NCBI RefSeq assembly: GCF_030936135.1 | Contig: NC_082611.1 | Span: 9,067,001-9,131,000, forward strand | DNA: 64,000 bases | Direction: 5' to 3' | Source of the DNA: Gavia stellata | Lineage: Eukaryota > Chordata > Aves > Gaviiformes > Gaviidae | Shown here: positions 11,901 through 24,055 of the stretch, piece by piece | Numbering within the stretch: position 1 is the stretch's first letter | How the letters are laid out: each line of letters begins with the position of its first letter | Position numbers and translations under genes: made by a program | The notes under the pieces: generated by a model | Databases searched by the model: none | What the model was told of the DNA's origin: nothing | Seen by the model: the letters and a program-made list of their open reading frames with translations, nothing else

Positions 11901-14900
11901 GTTTATGTCTGATAACATTTAAATCTAGCCAGCTTGTAGACATAAGCTGAGTAAAACCAAACTAGAAATAACAGCAAGATACAGCAAATATATACTTTGT
12001 TTATGACAAAGAAGCTTATCAGACTTACATTTTAGTTGCACAAGTTTAGCTTCAGAGCAAATTTAAGTTCACTAGTATTTACTTAACTCACTTTTTGTGC
12101 TGGATGTACTGAAAAAAATGAATATCAAGCCAAATGTTCTGGTGGGTCAGATAATTTTATTTTTAAAAAACATCCATTTTGAATTGGAAAAAGTCTTTTA
12201 AAACAGTAAGTTAACTACGAAATGAAAAATTCAGACTTTCCTAAAAATGTTTCCATTTCTTATCAAAGCCATTTGGGAAGTTATAAATAATTCTCTCTCA
12301 GCTGTACCTTTTACTATTAACTTTAAAAATTGCACCCAAGTGTATTTAAACAATAGGATTCTGGACATGCTGGTTTAGTGATTACTTATCCACACAAGGT
12401 TTTTTATGTATCTATCTGTTGGATTTTGTATTGCTATACTTTATACTGAAAAATACACCTAAAAATCCCACCATGGAAAATACGTCTACTCTCAGGTGGC
12501 TTAACCCACCCGCTCCACCTCCCTCCATGCCCCACCTCCCTCTGCTGTTTGCTATTACATGATCACCATTCGACAAAACATATGATTAGAGTTCAGGCAC
12601 ATGCAACTAATTGCAAATTCCTGAAATGCTTTCTCAGAAGTCTGAGGTGCTGCGCAGGCTGTGCACAAACTGACAAACCCAACTAAGTGTCTCAGGAGGC
12701 ACCAACAGAGTAGTCAGTCCTATTTAGGATTCATGGACACAGGATGTACATTCTAAAATTATAGTCCTTAACTGCAGGCAATGTGCTGGGAGCAAGAAAG
12801 AACAAATGGGAAGAGTGGCCAGAATGCATTGAGCTTCAGATTTCAGCTAGAAAATACTTCCTAAATGACCACAGCAAAGAAGGAAATGGTATTTCAGAGC
12901 AGCCCTGAGGTGACTGTAACTACCGCCTGGCCTGCAGCAAGAAAGCAAGGTTTGGGAACTGAAAAGAAGCAAAAATGTGTGTGATAAAGATTTAGAATTT
13001 GATATTTAACAACATTCTTCAATGCAGAGGTTCACAGGGGCCATAATATTCAGTATTTACATAGTGGATGGTCCCCTGAAAGCCCTTCCTCTTAAAATAT
13101 TCTTGTTAAAAGTCACATTCCACTTTTCTTCGCCATTTTTAGGTATTCTATCATCTCACATCTGTCTAGGTATGGCAGATTAAAGCCACAATGAGTTGAG
13201 CATTTCTTCATTGATCATGGGTCAGTTTTTATTAATGAAAAATAATTTCATGGAATTTGACGTGATCTATGGTAAAACAGCTTCTGCTCTCAGAACAGCC
13301 TTCACATAATCTATCCTTTAGAGCACAGTAAGTGCCGTGCGATTACATGAACAAAGTACCTTTTCCAGTGGAAAATATGGCACAGTTTCTTCATCTCCTT
13401 CTTCAATAGGATTCCCTCCAAATACCACATTCACTGTACTGGTATATATCAGTCTAGGGACATTTCTTTGTTTGCAGACTATAGTGGTATACAAAATAAA
13501 TGATTTTAAAACAAAGAGTGAGAAACAACACATGAACTGGCAGCTTCTCTTTTTGAAAACAAACGTTACGTTTATAGAAAAAGTAATATTTTAATTTTAA
13601 CATTGACTTATCATTTAGTATAATATTATCTGTCATTCAGCTGCAATTTTTCATCCCAAATATCTGCTCTGTAAATATTACATATTGTGGTCACCAAAAG
13701 TTTTATGATTAGGTACCTGCAACTATCATATCACCACTGGATTGTAGTTATCAGCTGGATAGAGGAATTATCTTGACAGGGGGAAAAATATTCCACCTTT
13801 ACTTCAGAAACATTTCTTAAAACATGTTCATTTTGCAAATTGAATAAAAAGGAGATGAGTAAGAACATTTCTTGTGATCAAACAGCACTGCAAACTCCCT
13901 GCTTCTTTCTGTAGGGGTGGTACCATAGAGAGCAGCTTGCCTGCAGTTCATTATTTTTGCCCTTATTTCAGCAGTGAGCAGTAAGCAGTACTGCTTCTTG
14001 CAACGCAGTTTCATGGATGCCTGTGCAGGTAAGTAAAGTCATAAAAGAAAATGTGCTAGCTCTCTCCGGTGCGTGACAAAACTGCATTTGTCTCAATCTG
14101 TTCATAAGTGACAAACGACACGTTAGCAGGAAACATATGCTGTTAGTAGTACCTTAATCAGTAGTACCTTAAATACAAATGAAATTAATATTCTTTACAA
14201 AACAAAGTCTTAATTACAGATTCCAGTCAGGTGTTAAGATATTAGGTCTAAATTCTGCTGCATGTATGTCATTGCAAACTTGAATAACATAAATTTCCTT
14301 TTGATTCAACAATAGTTCTAAAGTTTAAGTGAATTAATATTCAAAGTCAGGAATTTCTAGAAGCTACTGAGCAGTCCAGCTGGCTCATTGGCTCATTTTG
14401 AAAATAATGAATGTAATTACTGTGTTGAAAATATTTGGAACAAACTACAATAATAAAATCTGTTATTAAAATGTAGATTAACAGGTTCATGCTCTTCCCA
14501 AACTCTTGCTTTGTTGGGAGCCTATGGAAATTTGACATGACACGTTTCTGTGTGTTCAGAGGTTGGGGTAAGAAGGAGGGAATATGTAGCAACCTCTTCT
14601 CTCTAACTCAGAGTTCTACTTGCCTACATTTCACTCTCAATTATTATTGCTTTTTTTCAGTAATAACCCACAGGCAGCATGAAAATGGGTCTAAATTAAA
14701 ACTGCTTTTGGAATTTTGCTTTTTGATTTTTTTGCCATTTGATTTTTGAGGGAAAAGCAAAGAGAAAGTAGCTTTGGTATTTACAATACACTTTGAAATG
14801 TTCTGTATGGAATTGACTATAGAGAAAGAAATCTACTAACATCTTCCAGAGAGTAATTAAAAATCAGTATATAATAAAAAGGGATCCCATTAGACAGATG

Positions 14901-17900
14901 ATCAGAAAGGATAAACGTAGCGAAATAGCAGCTAAATATACTTAGCACATCTATGGCTCCTGTTACCAAACATCTACAACACAACAAAGAGTACAATATC
15001 TCTCATGTTATTTCTATGAGGAAAGAGGATAACACGTCTCCATTACATAGTAAAGGGAAAAGATAACCATTACATGGAGGAGAGTTTAAGTTGGTCTGCC
15101 AAGGGATGAAGTCCAGATTGAAAACCTATCCCCAGTTCAAACCGGTGGCAAATCTAGCAGTTTTAATGGGACCTGCACACCTAGCTTTACATCATATTTT
15201 AAAAGGAGGGAGAGAAGAGCCTCATTTTACTGCCAAATCAACACAGGAAGCATCCAATTAGAAGTTTTTTTAATTCATAGTTTGGATCAGACACAAAGAA
15301 AGAAAACCTAGGTACATACCATCAATTATTATTTTTGTGCCTCCGACATTTATGGATTCAATCTGGTCTTTCTTTTGAAGCTAGGAATAGAGTTTGCACA
15401 ATATCTAATTAATTGAATAAGTCACAGTCACAATGCACTTATTACAATAACCAGATCTAGAACAGCCGTGCCTTTTTGTGATGCATGTGTTACAGTTCTC
15501 TGTCCTTCTGACATACAGTGATTCCTAGCAGTTTGCATTTTTATTGTCTTGTTCAGTGTATGAATAAATAAAGTTGAAAAATTAAAGATAAAATGCATCT
15601 GAAAGGAAAGTATAATGCTTCAATTTTTGGTTGCACCCCAGATAATCCATGATAGAGAAACAGGAATTACAGGCAGGGGTTATGCTCCCTGAAAGCTTTC
15701 ACAAATTCTTGTTCCGGTGGCAATCTGTCCTGTTCCCAGAAATAAATCAGTAGTTTAATGACTTTTTTTGATAACACCCTCTGTGAATATCACTGTTATT
15801 TAGCATAACTATATTGAGTTGCTAGTCTGTTTCCTTATGACTATGAGTTAACAAGAAGAAAACAGATCCACATTAGTTCTAGAGCAATATTGTCATACTT
15901 CTTCAGATTACAGAAAAAGGATACGCCTTCTTATCCAAGATCTTAAATCTATGATCTCATTTTTCTAGAGTATTTTATGTAGTACATTAGGTCCATGCTT
16001 TGACATTTATTATTTAAGGAATATCTCCCTTGTTGCCTGTGTGGATGACTTGACCTTTGTAACTAACTCTGTCTGATATAAATATAATATAATTACATTC
16101 TTTACTACATGCAGACAAATTTTTGCTTTCACAAGAATAAGGAAAGAAAATGCTAGGAAAATTGTACTTACTTGTTCTAATCCTGACATTCCACATGCAG
16201 CCACATGAAAAACACAGTCAACCCCTTCACATGCTTTGAACACTGCATCATAATCCCTCACATCACCCTGTAAAATGAGAAAAGAATGGATTTTTGACTG
16301 GTAGAGCTCATTACATTTTCTATAGCATTAGTATTAACTATGGCTATGAAAGAAAATCTAAAGTAATTCTGATATATTTTTCACAATACCTAACTAGCAT
16401 TAAATAAACCATTATAAACATGGAGAAAAATCCATGACTAAGAATTTTGTCAGTATTTTGTTGCAAAACAAATATGACTCTTGTTGGCTTCAATTATAAT
16501 GCGTATTTTCACACTTAGTCCTGCAGCCTGCAGGCTGGCAGAACTTGTTTGACTTGAATGGGAGCAGCATATGCTTGAGGGCTGGAGAATCAAGCCCCAA
16601 GGACAATAAATCATAGCAGGAAGGGTTCAGCTGTTTGCCATGGAATCACCAAATAAGAGAACCCCTTTTCTGTTAGCACCTTGAGATCTGACTGTGCAAT
16701 CTGGACAAATGTCTCTTTGCCCATCTAAGCTCTATTTTAGGCCAGTGCATGATAAATTTAATTGCAGTTTTGTACAAAATTAAAACAAAAGAGTACAAAC
16801 TATAAGCATTTAATATTATATTAGTGTATATATTAGTGTATTATAATCACATTACATGAAATGCTATATACTACTGAACACTGTACTGTATTAAATACAC
16901 ACACACTCTATATCTACTATCAAATGCTACGCTGTGCTTAGAATATTATATTGCATTTTTGTATACCAGGTAGTACTATATGAATAATACTCCACGTACA
17001 TACAGATGTCAATAAAAATATAATACCTTTCTTTTCAGAATTATGATATTTCAAAATATTAGACATTATTTAATTTACTGTAATGAAATTGATAGAATAA
17101 TCACAAAAAAATGGCTGGAGGCAATATTAAGAGGTAATCTAATCAGTCTTTAACTCTCAACTTTTTTCTTCTGAGGTTGCTAAAGTATTTCATAAATATG
17201 GCTGAGTTACACGTCCTACCTCAATCAAATGCTAAAATAGCTAACCAGCATAAACAAGATTATCAATTGCCGAATCACTCATCAAGGATCTCTGAAGTGT
17301 CTTATTACTTTATTTACTACGACTCCGTAGTTCCGTTTTCTAGGTAATTCACCTACACTTTGAAATATATATTCCAAAAAACCCCTGTTCTCAGAAGATC
17401 GTTTGTCAGATCTCTTGAGTCTCCTTCAAAAGATGTAAATTGGCATCAATCCACCAATTTAAATCAAGTTATGTGGATTTATATCATTAAAAAAACAAGC
17501 TTATGGTTTTTGAATGATTCCTCAGTAATACTTTATCGCTCTTCCATATTCTGTAAAAGCTGTTTATGAAGTTGAACATAAGAACAACCATCCTGGGTCA
17601 GACTAAAGGTCTGCTTAGCCCGGTATTCTGCCCACTACACAGCCATGCAGAGCAGTATCATGCATCCCCCTTTGCCTCCCTTACCGCCTGTCCCACGTGG
17701 TGATGTAGCCAGAAGGAGAAAATCTGGCATCACCTCGATAGGGCTATAAGTCCCAGCCCCTGGGACAAGGATCCTGCGATCGCTTTCAGCTTTGCCATCA
17801 ACTTCCTAGTTCTAGTGGTGGTGTCAAAGTGTTCTTACATTAAATGCTCAGACAAGATCTGTTGAATGATACCCTATGTCTAGCCAGAACTTGTGCAAGA

Positions 17901-19127
17901 TGAGCGGAGCATGCACAAACTGCTAGTGCCCCCCTGTGCTGTGCACCCAGGCCCCTAAAGCTGAGAGGGTGAAGCAGCTGCGAGGAGTTGGTACTCCCCA
18001 CATCAGGGAGTACTGGGGGATGCTGTCCTCCACAGATGGCTGGGAGCCGTTAAATATTTGAGGTCTCTTTCATTCCCCCTCTTTTGCAGACATAGTGAGT
18101 TTCTTGAATTGTTAAGAATCAAAAGGAATCAGTGCTCATAAATGGGTGCCCTGGGAAGAGCAGGAACAGGGCAAGCATATGTGAGACTTTCCTCCAGAAT
18201 AATCTTCCAGTCTCCAAGTATTTTCATTCAGAAGACTTCTTGAGTCTAATTTAGCTTACCTATTTAGTAATCTCCAATGGAAGTAGATTTTTGGAGAGGC
18301 TTTGTACACGCCTTTTACCCACTGCATGAAAAAACAACCTATTTTTGTTTGTGTTGAACTCACTCCGCCTCATTTCACTTGATGACCCTTCCTTCTTGTA
18401 CTGGAAAGGACAGTGAACAGTCAATCCCTATCTGTCTCCATGCTACTCACAGTTTGTAGGGCTCTCCCGCTCCCAAGTCATCTCTTTCCCAGACAGGAAA
18501 GTCATAGTTTTCTCAATCATTCTCTGCACAGCGGTCATTCTACATTTGTGATCACTTTTATTGCCCTGTCTTGCTCTTACCCTTTTACTCAAAATAATTT
18601 CCCTGACCCGTAAACTTTGTCAATTCACTGTTCACTCCTTCACCTAGGTGAGCTACGAATGTGTTGAATGGCACTCCCAACACAGGACTCTTCAGAACTG
18701 ACCACTTGGACTCCTATTTGCTACCTCTTAATCAGTTACTTATGCATGTGAGGACCTTTTACCATGACCTCCTATTGTCCTTAAAGGCTTTTCAGTAAAT
18801 GTTTTTATCAAAAACCCTTAAGAGGAAGCCTTGCTAATGTGCATAAAAGTAGTACAACTTTATTTCACTGCTGTTAAACGTGTAATTTCAACATACCTTG
18901 AAAAAATCTGCTCCATTTGGAATTTCCCATTTAGGTTTCCGTACGTCAAACAGAACAACAGCAACTCCTGACCTGACAAGAGCACATCCCAGATTGTATC
19001 CCAGGTAGCCTCCTCCTCCTGTCACCATTGTCTTTCTGCTTCTGTTAACCAGGAGCCCAGCATGCTCGTTTAGTTTGCTCTCACGTGGTTGGCTGCTGTG
19101 GAGCTCTTCTGTAGATCCTTCTTGCAT
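5759..19127 (-). CDS. SDR42E2: SDR42E-family extended short-chain dehydrogenase/reductase, probably SDR42E2 (11 coding exons, complete)
   Basis: Eleven exons join in frame to 403 codons; human SDR42E1 is near 393. The N-terminal Rossmann motif TGGGGYLG (36-43) binds NAD(P). YTST (141-144) supplies the catalytic Ser/Thr, and YSRTK (174-178) holds the Tyr and Lys of the YxxxK active site. [16 protein letters not shown] is the conserved substrate-side block of the 3-beta-HSD-like extended SDRs. The last 20 residues are hydrophobic ([20 protein letters not shown]), a C-terminal membrane anchor, so the enzyme probably sits on the ER membrane. The substrate is unknown; sterols are a guess from the family. 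Assignment to SDR42E2 rather than SDR42E1 rests on its place beside VWA3A. Position 102 is Cys in AACGMSG, where the paralog and human SDR42E1 have Tyr. Confidence 0.94.
7162..7235 (-). CDS. SDR42E2: SDR42E2-like exon 10
   Basis: [14 protein letters not shown] and FTPFLTRNE match the MVHFxLxxLY/PFLTRTE region of SDR42E1. Confidence 0.96.
7597..7660 (-). CDS. SDR42E2: SDR42E2-like exon 9
   Basis: Encodes [17 protein letters not shown], the hydrophobic C-terminal substrate-binding segment. TTCTAG acceptor. Confidence 0.93.
8480..8545 (-). CDS. SDR42E2: SDR42E2-like exon 8
   Basis: Twenty-two codons with [13 protein letters not shown], matching the GQPYFISDG-type strand of SDR42E1. TAACAG acceptor, GTATGT donor. 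Confidence 0.94.
9799..9936 (-). CDS. SDR42E2: SDR42E2-like exon 7
   Basis: Forty-six codons with [18 protein letters not shown], the conserved V(D/G)NL block of the family. Confidence 0.96.
10470..10552 (-). CDS. SDR42E2: SDR42E2-like exon 6
   Basis: [20 protein letters not shown] is nearly diagnostic for SDR42E. Donor GTATGT. Confidence 0.97.
11757..11832 (-). CDS. SDR42E2: SDR42E2-like exon 5 (active-site YxxxK)
   Basis: [19 protein letters not shown] contains the active-site Tyr and Lys. TTATAG acceptor; leaves after one base at GTACAT. Confidence 0.96.
13360..13478 (-). CDS. SDR42E2: SDR42E2-like exon 4
   Basis: [19 protein letters not shown] is the catalytic Ser/Thr strand, followed by [13 protein letters not shown]. 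Confidence 0.97.
15320..15380 (-). CDS. SDR42E2: SDR42E2-like exon 3
   Basis: Encodes [15 protein letters not shown], the conserved NVxGT helix of extended SDRs. CCTAG acceptor, GTATGT donor. Confidence 0.95.
16172..16267 (-). CDS. SDR42E2: SDR42E2-like exon 2
   Basis: Ninety-six bases, phase 0 at both ends, with [20 protein letters not shown]. Same length and borders as exon 2 of the tandem paralog. Confidence 0.96.
17572..18830 (-). mobile_element. Old, decayed CR1-like LINE fragment
   Basis: Starts GAACATAAGAACAACCATCC, then TGGGTCAGACTAAAGGTC, the reverse complement of the 3' region of ancient amniote CR1 elements. Similarity is traceable at intervals through phrases such as ACTCACTCCGCCTCATTTCA and the pyrimidine-rich region to about 18830. 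The element is heavily mutated and lies in intron 1 of the SDR42E2-like gene. The right end is approximate. Confidence 0.6.
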
Positions 19128-19132
19128 CACGT
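18897..19132 (-). CDS. SDR42E2: SDR42E2-like exon 1 (start codon at 19127)
   Basis: Begins after a CTTACAG acceptor with ACGTG, then the first ATG. It carries [18 protein letters not shown] and ends in phase 0 at GTATGT. The exon has an acceptor, so an upstream exon must exist; the frame stays open through the leader, so the true start could lie further upstream. Confidence 0.92.
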
Positions 19133-22100
19133 CTGTAAGATAGAAGATCGCTTGAAAATTCCTGCATAACAGTCTGAGATCTGGGTAATTTCAGTAAATT
19201 TCATGTTTCAATGTTCCTTTCATGATTATATTATTTTTATTTATATATTTTTATTATCTTAACATGTTTAAAATGTATACATTCATAATTTTGGTGATGG
19301 ATTATCTATGTACAATAATGAGCCTGAATACTTTTATATTCCAAAATTTAGTCTTTTCCTCGTACCCATAAGTTTCATGTTATATAGAAATGAAGAGAAA
19401 TTACAGGATTTTAGAGACATTATAATTACCTAACCTTAACAGGTATAATTACATTTTTGAATGCTTGGTGTATCAAACATTTTATTCTTGAAAACTCACT
19501 AACTTCTGATATATTAATGCCAAATAGATGTTAGCCTACTAGTCAGGGAAAAAAAAGTTAGATAAGGAATGTAAGAAAGGATTGATTCTGCTTTTAAAAT
19601 CCACTTTATTTCACATTTGGGTCACAGTTCTTTGGTAATAATTAAAATCTGTTACCATTTTAAACTTTTCTGGTTACATACTAAATATATTTAGTTTTCT
19701 GTCCTGTTCTTACTAACTTTTGTCTATATTCTCATCACAGCATTCATATACAGCTTAACTGACAAAGAACAGAACGGATAAACCATCTGCCCTGTGGGCT
19801 CATCTAGTTGGGAAAACTGATTAGAATATCGTTCTGTGATAAGCAATTCCACAGGAGTTACCCATCTGTACGCTTTGTTCTGTATTAAAAACTAGTTTAT
19901 TCTACAATAATCACTTCTCTTTAGAAATTTACTCATATTCTGCAATAAAAATGACTGGTATTCCAGATCGCAATATACTCCAAGAAATTACTGCAGTTAA
20001 TTTTCCCACATAGACAGCCCCTGTTGTCCTGATTCCTTGCATGGCCTTCGCACATGAGGATGTAGGCTCTTATGTCCCCAAATAGAAAACAAGAATAAAT
20101 ACATCTGAAGTCAGTCAAATTAAGTCACTGTAAAATGGGAGCCAAACAGGGTGCCTGCCAGTCTAATATAGGAATATAGACCCAATTCCTGCAGATTATT
20201 ACGGTTTTCTCGTAGTTGGAGTGGGTTCTCATAGCAACATCCCCACGCATGAGAGTACATGATCTTCCACCAGCTGGGCATAGGTAGTTAAGCATAGTTT
20301 GCTCTCAGTCATTTACACCAGGGTTCAGCAGAGATTATGGAGAACCTGGGCATGATTCGTAACTGGCAGCTGCATCACTTCCAGGGTGACAAAAAACACT
20401 AGAAAAGCAACAGAAAATGCAGCCCATGGTACACAAAGTTACGGACTACTTTTGCCACTGCCTAGTTAAGAAAAAAAATCACAAACAAAATCATAAAAAA
20501 TTATTTTATGCGTTATTTTTTAAATTTCAGACACAGGGAAGTAAGTATCAGATTCTCCATGCTGTTATACTGTTCTAACACCAATGTCAGCTCACTAAAT
20601 TCAATGAACTGAGTGGCATAACACAGTGGGAAATACAAGCTCCTTATGTTGAAAAATATCCTGACATTTCAAAAACAAAAAATAATCCACATTTCCAACC
20701 AAAACTTAAATTAGAACTAATATAATAAAACTAAAACAAGTATGCTTCTCCTGGTCAATCAAGGAAATTTAAATTTGCACCTCCAGATTATGTTACATGG
20801 TAGTTTTAAGCCATAAAAAATTCTTTTGCCTTGTCTTCTGTGGAAAAGCACCTTTTTATACACTGTAAGGAGAACTAAGGTCAAGCTTGTCACAATATGC
20901 CATAAAAAGACATATTTGAAAAATGGCATATATTTGAATACTTGTCATTAATATCACCTTATGTTCTAAGTAAGCTGGAGGTTGTTTCAAAAAATTTGAA
21001 GATTTTGCTAGAAACGTCTTCCTTAAAAAGCACTAATAGCATTTAGAAAATACTTATTTCCAGAATCAGTAACTTCCTTGTTTCTCTAAATTTATAGGAG
21101 TTATTCTGATTTATTAATGTATTCTGCATGATGAGCATAGTTACATCTTATGCAGTGCATATGGTGCGAGTTGCTCTTAGCCCCCCCGACTTTCATTTCA
21201 AATATTAGAAATGCAGAAATTACTTCCCATAAAAAGTTAGAGTCAAACATTTCAGGTTTTTAAAAATAGCTAAAGAAGTAGTAAGTACCCTTGGTAGAAT
21301 CCTGGATGTCAGCGTTCTCCCAGTCCTTCCTGTCCAAGTAAGATGGTGAGACTTCTCGTTGCTGGACAATTAGTAACACAAGGGCATCAGGTACTCTCAG
21401 ACAAACAGAGATGTTCACGTGTGCTCTGGCCCTTTTGCTGTTCCTGCTCCTTTGTAGCTGGTGGCTGGGCTAGGAGCCAAAAAAGGGCAGGGCTTAATTT
21501 GTACATAATTTACGTTCCTTTTCAGGAAAAAAATGAAATATTTTCTCCACATCAGACTCTTCTAAATAGGATGGTGTCTCTTACTGTTACCTGGTAAAAG
21601 TATTGATAAGACACTAGACAACACAAATATACTATTGGTACCGTCATTCTGTAGATAAATTGTACTAGATCACTAAACATCTCACACTTTTTCAAAAGTA
21701 CAGAGAAAAGGCTTCTTTACTAAAGAAAAACAGGAAAGATATTCTTAACACAAATGTTTAAAAGTGAACCTCTCTCACAGTTGTGTGAAACTTTGGTAGG
21801 ATACATCTCATCTAGCAGCAGAGTGAATGGAAATACTTTCTCCTTCTACCTACAGTTTTCAATCTAAATTTGGACAAAAAGAAGAAACAAAAAACTTGTT
21901 TGGCAGTGGTACTTTCATCCTGACTTTTCTATCGTCATCCCCAACCCAATTATGTATTTGCAAAGAGGCTTAACTGTAGGCACAAGGGTTGTTCTCTGGC
22001 TTCCAAGATGAATGAAGTCCAGGCAGCAAACTAACTGGTACACAACAGAACAGGAAAAGGTGATTTACTATTAAACAATGCATTTTAAATGAATAATGAA

Positions 22101-23102
22101 TTAAATGATTAATAATTATAGAAGTTATCTGATCCTAAGATTTTAAAGCACTTTTAAAACACACATCCTTTTGCAAATTAAACAATGAGAAACCAAAGCC
22201 AACATTTTTAAATGGGTGTGTCTAAAATTAGGTCTCAAAGCAGTAGTTAAGATGCTAAAGAAACACTCCCAAATCTAAATATAAATGACTACAATTTTTA
22301 ATGTTGGCATGTTAGAAATATCTCAAGTTCATAGGTGACTTTGCAATTTAAATGTAATTTAATGTTCATGTGCTGACAAGAACTCAAACTGACACCCAGG
22401 CAAATACATTTTAGCATAACATATATGTATTTGAGTCCCTGTAGCCTGCATTAGAACTAGAATCTTTGAACCTGTTAAGCTAATCTGCACTTCTCAGATT
22501 GCCGGATGAGTGACAAACCCAGCTCAAAGTAAAACCCCCAAGAATACCAAATTCTCTCATTTGAGCTGTCCACAGCACTCATAGCTTTTACCATTTAATC
22601 CAAGAAAGAAAGTGGCTATTCTATCCCTGGACTACTACCGAACTCCTCCACAAGTCAAAGCAGCTGGTCAGCTTATTCGTAGCATATCAATCCCTCATTG
22701 CCCTGTGAAAATCAACAGAGAGTATTTTAACTTGGCTTTGGGTTCCACCTTAGCCAGAAGGAGACACCTCAGAAGAGCTTTCAGAACTGGTATTTTGTAC
22801 CTCTCCTGTTACGCTTATTCTCCTATCTTTAATGAAGAAGAGGGGTGGCCATATTTTATTCACTGCATCCTGCTAAGTCTTTTTGAAAGAAACAGAAGCT
22901 AAAGTTACAATGAGAAAAGCTGCTGCATTAAGATTTAAGCTTGCTTTTGGTCTTCAATCACAACTCTATACTGCCCTTTTCTACTTTTTTCTCCTATAAC
23001 CACTCACAGTTCATGTAGGCATACAGAAATAAATAAAACATCCAGTACTTCTAGGAGATGACTGCATAAAATACAACAGGGAGGTGTCAGAAAGTTTGCC
23101 TG
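19133..23102. other. Gap between VWA3A and the SDR42E2-like coding region
   Basis: AT-rich DNA that must hold the promoter and any 5' UTR exons of the SDR42E2-like gene. Only the exon-like segment at 21289-21361 stands out; there is no CpG island, unlike the paralog and VWA3A. Confidence 0.5.
21289..21361 (-). other. Exon-like segment upstream of the SDR42E2-like gene
   Basis: The minus strand has a TACTAAT branch-like site, a GTCCAG acceptor, 73 open bases and a GTACTT donor. The frame reads REVSPSYLDRKDWENADIQD and leaves after one base. That is exactly what the first SDR exon needs to continue in frame into [11 protein letters not shown]. It could be a 5' UTR exon, an N-terminal extension or chance. 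It has no in-frame ATG of its own. Confidence 0.4.
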
Positions 23103-23108
23103 TTTATT
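23103..23108 (-). terminator. Candidate VWA3A polyadenylation signal
   Basis: AATAAA on the minus strand, about 840 bases past the VWA3A stop, with a GT-rich stretch downstream. The first well-placed hexamer I noticed; usage is inferred. Confidence 0.3.
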
Positions 23109-23942
23109 TACACAGAGAAGGTCCACATTTCTGAAATGTTATGATGACTTATCAAAACGTTACTCACATCCAGACTGTTAAGCAATGCTGAAATGTAATA
23201 ATAGCACTGTTTCATAGAGGAATCTAGTAAGCTTACACAAGCTGATTTCAAATCACATGCTGATAGAGCCACTGATAAATCTGAATTGAGTAAGAGTGAG
23301 TAGGACTCAGGCTGTAAGAAAGACAAGACACAACATGTCTCCAGTATACAAAGGAACACTCCTGTCCCCATGCTGGTTCTGTGGGCACCAGCACTGGGCA
23401 CTGGACCACAGAGAGATATTAGATCATGGCCTAGGAAACAGATGTGTGGAGACTGGGGCTTTGCCCTTTCCATTCAGCAGGTCCCAGTAACTTCACAGGT
23501 TTGCATTTTCAGGCCACAGAACAGGAGCAATGCTCCAGCTGTGAGGTAATAGGAACCTGAATGAGGGGTTTTAGTTGTGTGGAAGATACTATGCAGAAAG
23601 GCGGCTTTAACAGAGACGTAATCAAAGCATGAAGAGCTAGACAGAGGTCTGAGTTAAAATGACAGCCGGATGTTTGGCCTGAGTCATAGGCAGGATGGGA
23701 TGTTCTGCAATGCCCAAGGGCAGAAGAATAGCAGAAAAGCTTAAGAGACTAAGCTCTCTCTTAAAGCTATCTCAAGGATAGGATTTTGCTGAAATAACTA
23801 CAGCATAAAAATATCCTCTCTTCATTTGACTTATTAAAAATTCTGTACCTAAGCCCTAAAGTAGTAGAGTTATCCAGGCTCATCATGTGTTTGAACACCT
23901 CCTTGTGCACTTGTTCACATCCAGATGCCCAGTCTGACACAA

Positions 23943-24055
23943 TCATATGAACTCTGAGTGGCGAGACTCATTTGGACAGCGTACCAAATTGTTGATCCTC
24001 TCTGCAACCCCAAAGAAGTCTGGACGGGTCTGTTGTAGGGTGCAAGTACTTTTGA
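23943..24055 (-). CDS. VWA3A: VWA3A terminal coding exon 35 (stop codon)
   Basis: Enters with the two bases exon 34 needs and encodes 36 codons, including [15 protein letters not shown], then TGA. The protein-like composition and the phase match support it; the CTTTAG acceptor is only fair and I do not recall this tail in human VWA3A. Confidence 0.68.

Noticed and set aside
22612..22902. 96-codon + strand ORF upstream of the SDR42E2-like gene
   Set aside because: No domain, no promoter or splice context; treated as chance.
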